Shown here: positions 1 to 8,033 of the stretch, piece by piece
How positions within the stretch are numbered: the stretch's first letter is position 1
Layout: the number at the start of each line of letters is the position of its first letter
Assembly (NCBI RefSeq): GCF_041053105.1
Contig: NZ_CP163444.1
Coordinates: forward strand, 6,294,501 to 6,358,500
From: Streptomyces sp. R44
GTDB taxonomy: Bacteria > Actinomycetota > Actinomycetes > Streptomycetales > Streptomycetaceae
Length of the DNA stretch: 64,000 nt
Direction of reading: 5' to 3'
The notes under the pieces: generated by a model
What the model saw: only the letters and a program-made list of their open reading frames with translations
Databases searched by the model: none
Told to the model about the DNA's origin: nothing
Program-made: the position numbers and the translations under genes

Positions 1-588
1 TACGTCAACTGCACCCGCAACGCCCTGGAGCACAGCCGGGTCCTCTCGTACTCCGAGCGCAGCCACGACAGCATCGCCCAGACGTACGCCGACGCCGGCC
101 TCGCCCTCCCCGAGGTGGCCCGGCTGCCCACGAGCGGCGACCCGGTGGAGGACGCCAAGCGGATCAAGGAACGCCCGATGGCCACCCAGTTCTCCCAGGC
201 GTACGAGAAGGGCTGGCAGCGGGCCTGGCAGTGGTTCAGCGGCGACCAGAGGACGGTCGTGGAGAAGATCCAGCCGGGCGAGGTCAGCTGGGTCGAGCTG
301 CAGCCGAGCCGCGAGCGGGTCGAGGGCTGGTTCGTCAGCAAGAAGGACGACTACCGGCTGCACGCCGTCGTCGACGGGCCCTCCCGCGCCGTCCCCGACC
401 GGCTGCTCCAGCGCACCGGGCCCATGTCCGAGGCCGAGAAGCAGCGCTGTGCCGCCTCCCGTCCCATGACCACCACCCCGGTGGACGCGGACGCGCCCGC
501 GAGCTCCAGCGACAAGGGGCTCCTCCGGGCGAAGGCGCCGGCGGCGCCGGGCGTCCGCGCATCGGCCCGGACCCTGCCGCTGGACTAG
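1..588 (+). CDS. C-terminal part of an unknown protein
   Basis: The reading frame is open from base 1 and stops at the TAG ending at 588, so only about 195 C-terminal residues are visible and the true start lies upstream. The visible part is mixed charged and hydrophilic, with an aromatic patch (ExGWQRAWQWFSG), and the last 50 residues are rich in Ala, Ser, Thr and Pro, like a disordered tail. I see no transmembrane segment, repeat or catalytic motif I recognise. It converges on the glutamyl-tRNA synthetase-like gene, with a hairpin between them. Third positions are strongly G/C, which supports coding. Function unknown. Confidence 0.7.
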   Translation, partial: YVNCTRNALEHSRVLSYSERSHDSIAQTYADAGLALPEVARLPTSGDPVEDAKRIKERPMATQFSQAYEKGWQRAWQWFSGDQRTVVEKIQPGEVSWVELQPSRERVEGWFVSKKDDYRLHAVVDGPSRAVPDRLLQRTGPMSEAEKQRCAASRPMTTTPVDADAPASSSDKGLLRAKAPAAPGVRASARTLPLD

Positions 589-597
589 ACGGGTCCC

Positions 598-629
598 GCC
601 GCCTCACCCCGCCACGGCGGTGAGGCGGC
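598..629. terminator. Convergent hairpin terminator
   Basis: Nine-base arms GCCGCCTCA (598-606) and TGAGGCGGC (621-629) enclose a GC-rich inner hairpin. It sits between two convergent genes and overlaps the stop codon of the minus-strand gene. There is no T tract, as is common in Streptomyces. Confidence 0.45.
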
Positions 630-2238
630 GCACCACCTCGTCCCGGCCCAGGGCGCGGGCCACGGCGACGAGGTCCGGGCTGCGGGTGGCACCCGTGAGC
701 GCGACCCGGGCCACGTTCGCGACGACCCTCGGCGGGCCCGCCCAGCCGTCCGGGTCCCGGCGCCAGGAGGCCGTGTCCGGGGCGTGGCCGTGGCGCCCGG
801 CGATCTCCCCGAGCTCCGCGTACCAGTCCTCCGGGGAGACGGCGGCGAACTCGGCCGCGATCTCCCGCACGCGGAGTGCGGGCAGGCCGCCGTAGCGGTC
901 GTCCTCCGGTGCCGGTGGCCGGCCGAAGAGCTCCGCGAAGAAGAAGCCGTACCGGTCGCGGAAGCAGGACCAGCGCTCCAGGTCCTTGCGGGCCGGCGCG
1001 CCCTCCGGCCGCCCCGTGGCCACGGCCGCCAGGGCGAGCTCCTCGTGGCGGGCGAGGACGGAGGCGAGCTCGGGGTCGTACTCCTCCGCCCAGGCGAGGA
1101 GCTGCGCGTACAGCTCGCCCGGGGTGAGCGAGGCGATGAACTCCCGGCTCAACGAGTGCAGTTTGGGCAGGTCGAGCAGGGGGCCCGAGGGGCGCATGCC
1201 GTCGAGCCGGACGTCGGAGGCGAGCGCCTCGGCGGTGGGGACGTCCATGAGCCGGACGTTGGCGAGACCCCGCAGATAGTGCTGGACGGCGGCCGGGGGA
1301 TAGCCGGCGGACAGGTAGTAGTCCACGGACGCCTCGGGGTCCTTGCGCTTGCTCAGCTTGCGGCGCGAGGGCCCCTCCGCCTTCATCAGCGGGGCGAGGT
1401 GCGCGTACGCGGGCGGCTCGAAGCCCAGCGCCGCGTGCAGCTGCAGATGGACCGGGGTCGAGGACAGCCACTCCTCGCCGCGCACCACGAGCGTCACCCG
1501 CATCAGGTGGTCGTCCACGACGTGCGCGAAGTGGTAGGTGGGCAGCGGCAGTTCCTCCTGCGAGGACTTGAGGAGGACGATGTCGTTGCCGTTGTCCTGC
1601 ATCGTGACGGAGGCCCGGATGCGGTCCGTGAACCGCACCCGGCCGGGGAACTCGTACGGGCAGCGGAACCGCACCACGTACGGTTCGCCCGCCGCGAGCC
1701 GGCGCGCCGCCTCCTCCGGAGCGAGCGTCCGGCACGGCGCCCAGCGCCCGTAGTAGCCGAGCGGCGAGCGGCCCGCGCGCTGCTCCTCCGCGCTCCGGGC
1801 GAGCAGCTCCTTGCCGCAGAAGCAGGGGTACGCGCGGTCGCAGCGCAGCAGCTCCCGCACATGGGAGAGGTAGATCCCCCGGCGCTCCGACTGGAGGTAC
1901 GGCCCCCAGGCCCCGTCCCCGGCGACACCGCCCTCGTCCGGGGCGAGCCCGAAGGCCCCGAGCAGCCGGGAGAACTCCTCCGCCGCGCCCGCGACCTGGC
2001 GGGAGCGGTCGGTGTCCTCGACGCGCAGCAGGTGCACCCCGCCCGACTGGCGGGCGAGCGCCCGGGCCACGGCCGCCGTGTAGAGGCCGCCGATGTGCAG
2101 GTGTCCGGTGGGGCTCGGGGCGAAGCGCGTGACCTCGGCGCCGTCCGGCAGGGCGCGCGGCCCGAACCGCCGCTCCCAGTCGGCCGGTTCCGGGAGATCG
2201 GGCGGGAACATCGCGTTGATGACGGACAGGTCGAGCAC
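604..2238 (-). CDS. Glutamate-tRNA ligase-like protein (paralogous GluRS)
   Basis: Class I aminoacyl-tRNA synthetase of the Glu/Gln type, 544 residues, expected to charge tRNA(Glu) with glutamate in the cytoplasm. The Rossmann fold carries the HIGH-type motif as HLHIGG at residues 46-51 and the KMSKS-type motif as KLSKRKD near residue 295. A Cys-x-Cys pair (CFCGK) lies in the connecting region, and a C-terminal part of anticodon-binding size follows. I chose the GTG at 2238 because GGAGGGA stands just upstream; the frame stays open further back without a better ribosome site. The sequence is diverged from the housekeeping Streptomyces GltX as I remember it. Glu-tRNA is the substrate of HemA, and a second hemA-hemL-hemB set lies about 8 kb away, so a dedicated Glu-tRNA supply is plausible but inferred. 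It could also be a misannotated general GluRS. Confidence 0.85.
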   Translation of the reverse strand: MLDLSVINAMFPPDLPEPADWERRFGPRALPDGAEVTRFAPSPTGHLHIGGLYTAAVARALARQSGGVHLLRVEDTDRSRQVAGAAEEFSRLLGAFGLAPDEGGVAGDGAWGPYLQSERRGIYLSHVRELLRCDRAYPCFCGKELLARSAEEQRAGRSPLGYYGRWAPCRTLAPEEAARRLAAGEPYVVRFRCPYEFPGRVRFTDRIRASVTMQDNGNDIVLLKSSQEELPLPTYHFAHVVDDHLMRVTLVVRGEEWLSSTPVHLQLHAALGFEPPAYAHLAPLMKAEGPSRRKLSKRKDPEASVDYYLSAGYPPAAVQHYLRGLANVRLMDVPTAEALASDVRLDGMRPSGPLLDLPKLHSLSREFIASLTPGELYAQLLAWAEEYDPELASVLARHEELALAAVATGRPEGAPARKDLERWSCFRDRYGFFFAELFGRPPAPEDDRYGGLPALRVREIAAEFAAVSPEDWYAELGEIAGRHGHAPDTASWRRDPDGWAGPPRVVANVARVALTGATRSPDLVAVARALGRDEVVRRLTAVAG

Positions 2239-2418
2239 GGTGGACTCCCTCCTGGGGTTCCTGGAGAGCCCGGGATCCTTGCGGGGCCCGGGTTCCTGGA
2301 GAGATCCACCGTAGGCCGGTGACCGGCCGATTCGAGGGCACGAGGGCGCGAGGCTGCGGAACTCCGAACCCTCTTGGGCGTTGTGGCCCCGCGGCGGCGC
2401 CACCGATCAGTAGCGTCC

Positions 2419-2470
2419 CGAGGACCGTTCCGTACGCGAAGTCCTCTGCGTACGAGGACCGTTCCGTACG
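2419..2470. promoter_or_regulatory. 18-bp direct repeats before an exporter gene (possible operator)
   Basis: The same 18 bases (CGAGGACCGTTCCGTACG) occur at 2419-2436 and 2453-2470, 34 bp apart. CGTACGC and GCGTACG form an inverted pair between them (2431-2437, 2448-2454). They end 19 bp before the MFS start and lie between divergent genes, the usual place for a repressor or activator site. No regulator is identified for them; the nearest is the LysR gene three genes downstream. Confidence 0.5.
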
Positions 2471-2489
2471 ACGACCACAAGGGGGTGTG

Positions 2490-3716
2490 ATGGGCGGCAC
2501 GCGCGCGGTGGCCCTGCTCGCGCTCGGCTCCTTCGCCATGGGGACCGACGCCTACGCCATGGCGGGACTGCTCCCGGACATGGGCGCCGACCTGGGCGTC
2601 TCCGTCTCCCTCGCCGGCCAGTCCGTCACCGCCTTCACCCTCTGCTACGCCCTGGCCGCGCCGCTCTTCTCGGCCGTGCTCGCCCGCTGGGGCACCCGTA
2701 CCGTCCTCGTCACCGCGCTGGTCGTCTTCATCCTCGCCAACTCCGGGACGGCGCTGGCCGGTTCGTACGCCGAACTGCTCGGCACCCGGGCCCTCGCCGG
2801 CGCCGGAGCCGGCCTCTTCACCCCGGCCGCCGCCACCGCCGCCGTCGCGCTCGTCCCGCCCGAACGCCGCGGGCGCGCCCTCGGCCTGGTCCTCGGCGGG
2901 ATGAGCGCGGGCACCGTGCTCGGCGTGCCGCTCGGGCTGCTCGTCGCGGCCGGCTCCGGCTGGCGGGCCGCCCTCTGGCTGATCACCGCGCTCGGCCTCG
3001 CCGCGCTGCTCGGCGTCGCGACGGCCCTGCCGCCCGTACGGGGAGCCGCGGCGCCCTCGCTGCGGGACCGGTTCGGCGCCCTCGCCCGGCCCCGGGTCGC
3101 CGTGGTCGTCACCGTCACCTTCACCCAGACCGTCGCCAGCCTCGGGCTCTACACCTACCTCGAACCCGTCCTGCACCGCGTCGCCGAGGTGGACAGCGCC
3201 GTGCCGTACCTGTGGGTCTGGGGCATCGGCGGGGTCTGCGGCAGCTTCCTCGCCGGGACCCTCGTCGACCGCACCGGGCAGCCCGCGCGCCTCGCCGTCA
3301 CGCTCCTCGGCATCCTCGGCGGCGCCCTGGCGCTGCTGCCGTGGACCGGCGCCGTACCCGGCCTCGTCCTGCTGCCCCTGCTCGTCTGGGGCGCGGTCGG
3401 CTGGGCCTTCGTCGTCCCCCAGCAGCACCGGCTCCTCGCCCAGGACGGCGGCGCCGCCGCCGTCGGCCTCAACAGCTCCGCCACCTACCTCGGCGGCGCC
3501 GCCGGCTCCGCCCTCGGCGGCCTCGCCCTCGCCCACGGGCTCGACGCCCGCCTGCTCCCGCTCCTCGCCGCCGGGGCCGCGCTCGCGGGAGTCCTCTTCC
3601 ACCTCACCGTGGCCGGCCGCCTCACCGGGCCCGCGCCGCACCTCCCGGACACCGCCCACGGGGCCGGAGCCGCGGACACGACCGCGGCCGAGACCCCCGA
3701 AAGGAACGCCTCATGA
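2490..3716 (+). CDS. MFS transporter (DHA1 drug/proton antiporter type)
   Basis: Inner-membrane major facilitator of 408 residues, likely 12 transmembrane helices, exporting small molecules by proton antiport. The N-terminal half has the GTDAYAMAGLLP stretch of helix 1 and the family motif region ARWGTRTVLV after helix 2; both halves are rich in Gly/Ala/Leu helices, with a hydrophilic tail after about residue 375. The ATG at 2490 is preceded by AAGGGGGTGTG; a GTG directly in front (2487) is an equal alternative. Its stop overlaps the ATG of the next oxidoreductase (ATGA), so the two are translationally coupled. The substrate cannot be read from the sequence. Confidence 0.9.
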   Translation: MGGTRAVALLALGSFAMGTDAYAMAGLLPDMGADLGVSVSLAGQSVTAFTLCYALAAPLFSAVLARWGTRTVLVTALVVFILANSGTALAGSYAELLGTRALAGAGAGLFTPAAATAAVALVPPERRGRALGLVLGGMSAGTVLGVPLGLLVAAGSGWRAALWLITALGLAALLGVATALPPVRGAAAPSLRDRFGALARPRVAVVVTVTFTQTVASLGLYTYLEPVLHRVAEVDSAVPYLWVWGIGGVCGSFLAGTLVDRTGQPARLAVTLLGILGGALALLPWTGAVPGLVLLPLLVWGAVGWAFVVPQQHRLLAQDGGAAAVGLNSSATYLGGAAGSALGGLALAHGLDARLLPLLAAGAALAGVLFHLTVAGRLTGPAPHLPDTAHGAGAADTTAAETPERNAS

Positions 3717-4630
3717 AATTCGGCGTCAATCTGCCGAACTACGGCCCCGAAGCCACACCCGACGCCCTCGCCGACTGGGCGCTGCGGGTCGAGGCGATGG
3801 GCTACCACTACGCCATGGTCTCCGACCACGTGGCGCTCACCCCGGACGTCCAGCACCTCTTCCCCGCCCCGTTCTACGACCCCTTCGCGACCCTCGCCTG
3901 GCTCGCCGGGGTCACCAGGACGGTGGGGCTCGGCACGACCGTGACGATCCTTCCGTACCGGCATCCCGTGCACACCGCGCGCGTCGCCGCCAACATCGAC
4001 CGGTTCAGCAACGGCCGGCTCGTGTTCGGCGCGGCCGCCGGCTGGGCCGCCCGGGAGTTCGCCGTCCTCGACGTGCCCTACCGCAAGCGCGGTGCCATCA
4101 GCGACGAGTACCTCGCCGCCATCAAGGCCTGCTGGGCCGACGAGGTCGCCTCCTTCGACGGCGCCCACGTCTCCTTCCGCGAGGTCCACACCGGGCCGCT
4201 GCCCGTGCAGCGGCCGGGACCGCCCGTCTGGGTCGGCGGCCACAGCTACGGGGCGCTGCGCCGCGCCGTCCGCCTCGGCGACGCCTGGCACCCCACCTCC
4301 GTCTCCGGCGACTGGCTCCTCGGCGTGGGACTGCCCACGCTCCGCCAGGTCGCCGAGGAGCAGGAACTCCCCGTGCCAGACGTCTGTCCCCGGATCAAAC
4401 TGCGGGTCACCCCACGGCCGCTGGGCCCGGGCAGGCTGCTCGGCGAGGGCACCCGGGCGCAGATCGCCGACGACCTCGGACTCCTCCAGGACCTGGGCGC
4501 GGCCGCCGTCGTCCTGGACCCCACCTACCCGGGCGACCGGCGGGAGGCGGGCCGCACCGCGCGGGACCTCGACGTCCTGGAGACACTGGTCAAGGAGGTC
4601 ATCGACGTGGACGCCGGCTGCGTACGATGA
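3713..4630 (+). CDS. LLM-class flavin- or F420-dependent oxidoreductase
   Basis: Luciferase-like monooxygenase-fold enzyme of 305 residues, using F420 or FMN. The N-terminus MKFGVNLPNYGPEA and the segments GTTVTILPYRHP, FGAAAGW and GPPVWVGGHS are the usual cofactor- and barrel-forming parts of the family. It starts at the ATG overlapping the MFS stop. The LysR gene begins about 40 bp downstream on the same strand, so exporter, oxidoreductase and regulator may be one unit. Members oxidise or reduce very different substrates, and the partner here is unknown. Confidence 0.88.
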   Translation: MKFGVNLPNYGPEATPDALADWALRVEAMGYHYAMVSDHVALTPDVQHLFPAPFYDPFATLAWLAGVTRTVGLGTTVTILPYRHPVHTARVAANIDRFSNGRLVFGAAAGWAAREFAVLDVPYRKRGAISDEYLAAIKACWADEVASFDGAHVSFREVHTGPLPVQRPGPPVWVGGHSYGALRRAVRLGDAWHPTSVSGDWLLGVGLPTLRQVAEEQELPVPDVCPRIKLRVTPRPLGPGRLLGEGTRAQIADDLGLLQDLGAAAVVLDPTYPGDRREAGRTARDLDVLETLVKEVIDVDAGCVR

Positions 4631-4669
4631 CGAGACGATGAGGGGCCTCACGGGGAGGGAGTGCGGGAC

Positions 4670-5590
4670 GTGGCCGATCTGGACCTGCGGAAGCTGCGCG
4701 TGCTCAGAGAGCTCAGCGAGCGCGGCACCGTCAGCGCGGCCGCCCAGGCCCTCCACCTCACCCCACAGGCCGTGTCCCAGCAGATCAGCGCCCTGGGGCG
4801 GGAGTTGGGCGTCCAGCTCACCGAACCGTCCGGGCGCCGGCTGCGCCTCACCGGCGCCGCGCGGATCGTGCTCCGCCACGCCGACGCCGTGTTCACCCAG
4901 GTCGAGCAGATGCGTGCCGAGCTCGCCGCGCACGAGAGCGGCGAGCGCGGCGAGGTGGCGGTGGCCGGCTTCTCCACCACCCTCTCGGCGCTGATCCTGC
5001 CCGCCGTGGCCCGGCTGCGGGAGACCCGGCCGCTGCTGCGGACCTCACTCGCCGAGATCGACCCGCCCGAGAGCTTCTCCCTGCTCCACCGCGGGGGGAC
5101 GGACGTCGTCATCTCCGCGGACACCGCGCACCATCCGGGAGCGCTGGGCGAGGACCCGCGCTTCCACCGCGTCGCGCTCTGCGACGACCCCTTCGACATC
5201 GCCCTGCCTGAGGGCCACCGGCTCCTCGACAGCCCCCGGCTGCTCCTCGCCGACCTCGCCGAGGAGACCTGGATCTTCGCGACGACCGGCATGTGCCACG
5301 ACATCGGCGTCGCCGCCTGTACGGCCGCCGGGTTCACCCCGCAGGCCTCCCACGCCATCGGCGACTGGGACGCCACCCTCGCGGCGGTGCGGCTCGGCCT
5401 CGGGGTCGCGCTCGTCCCGCGGATGGCCAAGCCGGCGCCGCGGCCCGAGGTGACGATCCGCGCGTTCAGCGAGCGGGCCCCGTCCCGCACGGTCTTCGCG
5501 GCCGTACGGGAGGGCAGCCAGACCTCCCCGGAGATCGCCGCCGTCCTGGACGCGCTCCGCACCGTGGCCCGGGCGGCCGTAGCCGCCTGA
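4670..5590 (+). CDS. LysR-family transcriptional regulator
   Basis: Cytoplasmic DNA-binding regulator of 306 residues. Residues 1-60 form the winged helix-turn-helix (TVSAAAQALHLTPQAVSQQI, then a short wing ending RRLRLT), followed by the linker helix and a two-lobed effector domain with WIFATTG and ALVPRMA segments. I chose the GTG at 4670 because GGGAGG at 4654-4659 gives normal spacing; the in-frame GTG at 4661 is almost on top of that site. It follows the MFS and oxidoreductase genes on the same strand, unlike the divergent layout usual for LysR genes. Targets are unknown; the oxidoreductase/exporter pair is the nearest candidate. Confidence 0.9.
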   Translation: MADLDLRKLRVLRELSERGTVSAAAQALHLTPQAVSQQISALGRELGVQLTEPSGRRLRLTGAARIVLRHADAVFTQVEQMRAELAAHESGERGEVAVAGFSTTLSALILPAVARLRETRPLLRTSLAEIDPPESFSLLHRGGTDVVISADTAHHPGALGEDPRFHRVALCDDPFDIALPEGHRLLDSPRLLLADLAEETWIFATTGMCHDIGVAACTAAGFTPQASHAIGDWDATLAAVRLGLGVALVPRMAKPAPRPEVTIRAFSERAPSRTVFAAVREGSQTSPEIAAVLDALRTVARAAVAA

Positions 5591-5611
5591 CCAGGCGGAA
5601 CGCGATTCGCC

Positions 5612-5643
5612 ACGGCTCGTGGACGGTACCGTCCACGAGCCGT
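5612..5643. promoter_or_regulatory. Perfect 32-bp palindrome (operator or cruciform)
   Basis: Every base from 5612 to 5643 pairs with its partner about the centre 5627/5628; the core is TGGACGGTACCGTCCA. It has no loop and no T tract, so it looks more like a dimer- or tetramer-binding operator than a terminator. It lies 22 bp after the LysR gene and 104 bp before the EamA transporter gene. The core resembles TetR-family operators. No TetR gene lies within 50 kb downstream in this window. Confidence 0.6.
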
Positions 5644-5747
5644 TGCTGGACCCGCCCGGCAGCCGCTGCGAGGCTCGTTCCCGTACCGCGGACCCGTTCG
5701 CGCGTCCCCTTCTTCTCCCCTTGTCCTCTCCTGGAGCGGGAACACCC

Positions 5748-6677
5748 ATGTCCAAAGCCACCTACGCGCGGCTGGCCGCGCTGAGCCTCATCTGGGGCTC
5801 CGTCTTCCTGTGGATCAAGATCGCCGGATACGGCTTCTCCCCCGTGCAGATGGTGCTCGTCCGGCTCGCCCTCGGCGCCGTCGTGATCCTCGCCATCGGC
5901 TACGCGAAGGGGCTCCGGCTGCCCAAGGAGCCCGCCACCTGGGGGCATCTGGCGGTGGCCGCGCTCCTCGGCAACGCCGTCCCCTGGACCCTGTACGCCG
6001 AAGGCGAGATCGAGGGCTCCAGCAGCGTCGCCGCCGTCGTCAACGGCAGCGCGCCGATCTGGACCCTGGCCGCCGCGCTCCTCCTCGGCCAGGAGAAGCG
6101 GGTCTCCGGCTACAAGGCCGGCGGTGTGCTGCTCGGCCTCGGCGGCACCGCGCTCATCGCCTCCCCCTGGAACTCGGCCTCCGCGGGCACCGGTTGGAGC
6201 ATCCTCTGCTTCGTCCTCGGCTCGATCAGCTTCGGTGCCAGCTTCGCGTACATGGGCAAGTTCCTCGTGGGCAAGGGCATTCCGCCGCTGATGCTGGCCG
6301 GCGGACAGCTCAGCGTGGCGACCGTGCTGCTCCTCGCCGCCTTCCCGTTCCTCGGCCTCCAGGCCGTGACCTGGCGCACCGACTCGGTGATCTCCGTTCT
6401 CGTCCTCGGCGTGGTCTGCACCGGCTTCGCCGCGCTGCTCAACTTCGAACTGATCATCAAGGACGGGCCCACCGTGGCCTCCACCGTCACCTACCTCATG
6501 ACCGCGGTGGCCGTGGTGCTCGGTGCCCTCGTGCTGCGCGAGCCGCTCGGCTGGACCGTGTGGCTGGGCGCCGTGGCCGTGCTCGCCGCCACCGGACTGC
6601 TGCGCCGCAAGCCCCGCCCGGCGCCCGAACCGGCTCCCGAGGCCGCCCCCGTACCGACACCCGCGGCGGCCGATTAG
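5748..6677 (+). CDS. EamA/DMT-family transporter
   Basis: Drug/metabolite transporter of 309 residues with two EamA repeats of five helices each (about 10 membrane segments), likely an exporter of a small metabolite or amino acid. The first repeat begins LAALSLIWGSVFLWIKIA; the second ends VVLGALVLREPLGWTVWLGA, the typical closing pattern. A Pro/Ala/Glu tail follows. The ATG at 5748 has GGAGCGGG upstream. The 32-bp palindrome lies in its leader and may control it. It faces the same way as the LysR gene. Substrate unknown. Confidence 0.88.
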   Translation: MSKATYARLAALSLIWGSVFLWIKIAGYGFSPVQMVLVRLALGAVVILAIGYAKGLRLPKEPATWGHLAVAALLGNAVPWTLYAEGEIEGSSSVAAVVNGSAPIWTLAAALLLGQEKRVSGYKAGGVLLGLGGTALIASPWNSASAGTGWSILCFVLGSISFGASFAYMGKFLVGKGIPPLMLAGGQLSVATVLLLAAFPFLGLQAVTWRTDSVISVLVLGVVCTGFAALLNFELIIKDGPTVASTVTYLMTAVAVVLGALVLREPLGWTVWLGAVAVLAATGLLRRKPRPAPEPAPEAAPVPTPAAAD

Positions 6678-6733
6678 CCGAGCGCCGCAGGAACCCATGA
6701 AATGCCGGGCCGCCGTCCGCAACATTGTGTTCA

Positions 6734-6762
6734 TTCAATGGGCGGGCGGTGGATGGTAGCGT
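6734..6762 (+). promoter_or_regulatory. Possible promoter of the YCII-LuxR gene
   Basis: TTCAAT (6734-6739) and TAGCGT (6757-6762) are 17 bp apart in a locally AT-richer stretch 40 bp before the GTG start. The -10 matches the Streptomyces TAGNNT pattern; the -35 is weak. CATTG and CAATG (6723-6740) form a small inverted repeat over the -35, a possible operator. Confidence 0.35.
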
Positions 6763-6801
6763 CACAAGTGGAAACACCCGGCCTTAATGGGGGAGTCGCA
6801 C

Positions 6802-7407
6802 GTGGCTTTTGTGGTCGAACTCGTTTTCCGTGGCAGTGAGACGGACCGGTTGAGTTTCGGAGAGGCTCACCGGGCCTACTGGAAAAGAATGGCCGCGCGC
6901 GGCATCCTGCTCGGCGGCGGACCATGGCGGGACGGCACCGGGGAATTCCTCGTCTGCGAGGCACCCGACCGCCGCACACTCTTACGGGTCCTGTACGCCG
7001 ACCCGTACGCACAGGCGCAGGTCGTCGGCGAACTGCGGGTCCGGGAATGGAACGCCGTCATGGGGCACGTGGTGCTCGCCGGCCTCGAGCGGTCCATCGG
7101 CGGGGCCGGGACCCACGAGCGAATACGCGGGGGCGTGCCGGCCTCCCTCACGCCACCCACCCCTCCGGGCGCGCGCGAGGAGCCGACCGCCCCGCCGGGC
7201 GCCCGAGAGGAGCTCACCGCCCACGAGCGGCGCATCGCCACGATGATGCTCGACGGCCTGACCAACAAGCAGATCGCCGAGTCCTTCACGGTCTCCACCC
7301 GGGCCGTGGAGCTGCACATCACCCGGATCTACCGGAAGCTCGACATCCGCAGGCGCGCCCAGCTGGCCGCTGCCATCGACCGCTTCGAAGCCGCGCTGGC
7401 CTGCTGA
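6802..7407 (+). CDS. YCII-domain / LuxR-type HTH fusion regulator with a TTA codon
   Basis: Two-part protein of 201 residues. Residues 1-95 look like a YCII (YciI-like, ferredoxin-like) domain: a beta-strand start, AHRAYWKRMAARGILLGGGP, and a later strand with EFLVCEAPDRRTLL. After a Pro/Gly linker repeated as PPGAREE, residues 140-200 are a LuxR/NarL helix-turn-helix (LTAHERRIATMMLDGLTNKQ, then STRAVELHITRIYRKL). The start is the GTG at 6802 with GGGGGAG six bases upstream; the ATG at 6787 has no such site. Codon 6982-6984 is TTA, the only one I noticed in this region, so translation should need the bldA tRNA and be late in growth. It precedes the tautomerase and the hem-type operon, so it is the best candidate pathway regulator. 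No receiver domain is present; the ligand is unknown. Confidence 0.82.
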   Translation: MAFVVELVFRGSETDRLSFGEAHRAYWKRMAARGILLGGGPWRDGTGEFLVCEAPDRRTLLRVLYADPYAQAQVVGELRVREWNAVMGHVVLAGLERSIGGAGTHERIRGGVPASLTPPTPPGAREEPTAPPGAREELTAHERRIATMMLDGLTNKQIAESFTVSTRAVELHITRIYRKLDIRRRAQLAAAIDRFEAALAC

Positions 7408-7447
7408 TCCACACCTCCTGACGCACACACCGATGATGGGAGTCACC

Positions 7448-7867
7448 ATGCCTCTGGTCGAGATGACCGTTCCCGAGGGCACCCTGTCCGAGGCCGCCGC
7501 GGAGGTCCTGCAGCAGCAGGTCGCCGACTCCGTGCTCACGGCCATGGAGCTGCCGCACACCGAGTTCTTCGCCGCCGCGACCTGGGTGTACGTCCGCGAG
7601 GCCGCCAAGGGGCTCGCGACCACCGGCGCCGGCCGGCCCCCGGGCGTCCTGGTCGTCGTCACACCCCTGGAGGGCTTCCTCACCCCCGAGCGGAACGAGG
7701 CGCTGTCCGTCGAGGTCACCCGGCACGTGCACGCGGCGACCGGCCCCGACACCGTCGTCTGGCTCGTCGTGAACGAGATCCCGGAGGGGAACTGGGCCGT
7801 GAACGGCGGACTCACCCGCCGCGCGAAGATCGACGAACTCGTCGCCGAGGCGGCCCGGGCGAGCTGA
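7448..7867 (+). CDS. Tautomerase-family protein
   Basis: 139-residue protein of the tautomerase (4-oxalocrotonate tautomerase/MIF) superfamily. The N-terminus MPLVEMTVPEG puts proline second, so after Met removal Pro1 would be the catalytic base. The length is about twice a 4-OT subunit, which suggests two fused beta-alpha-beta units as in the MSAD and CaaD-like groups; residues 55-75 and 85-105 are strand-rich. Start ATG 7448 has GGGAG upstream; the ATGs at 7433 and 7436 would put extra residues before the proline. A hairpin terminator follows, so it is probably transcribed with the YCII-LuxR gene, 40 bp upstream, rather than with the next operon. It could isomerise an unsaturated keto acid made by the neighbouring pathway. 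Confidence 0.82.
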   Translation: MPLVEMTVPEGTLSEAAAEVLQQQVADSVLTAMELPHTEFFAAATWVYVREAAKGLATTGAGRPPGVLVVVTPLEGFLTPERNEALSVEVTRHVHAATGPDTVVWLVVNEIPEGNWAVNGGLTRRAKIDELVAEAARAS

Positions 7868-7889
7868 ATTCCATATTCCTGTCGGCGGC

Positions 7890-7913
7890 GCCGCACCGTA
7901 TTCACGGTGCGGC
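7890..7913 (+). terminator. Hairpin terminator after the tautomerase gene
   Basis: Perfect 10-bp stem GCCGCACCGT / ACGGTGCGGC with the loop ATTC, 22 bp after the tautomerase stop. It separates that gene from the operon beginning at 8034. Confidence 0.6.
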
Positions 7914-8033
7914 CCCGTTCGCATTTCCGGAACCGGGCGCACCGCAAAGGGGTGCGGATTCCCGTATCGAAGTACGGCTCACCCGGCCCGTACGGTGATG
8001 TCAATGGCACCGACGGATGGGAGAGACTCGTTC

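Noticed and set aside
2239..2489. T-box or attenuator before the GluRS-like gene
   Set aside because: No T-box motif (TGGNACCGCG) found; only direct repeats.
1503..3659. Long minus-strand ORF across the GluRS and MFS genes
   Set aside because: Gly/Glu/Arg-rich shadow; the two genes on either strand carry clear motifs.
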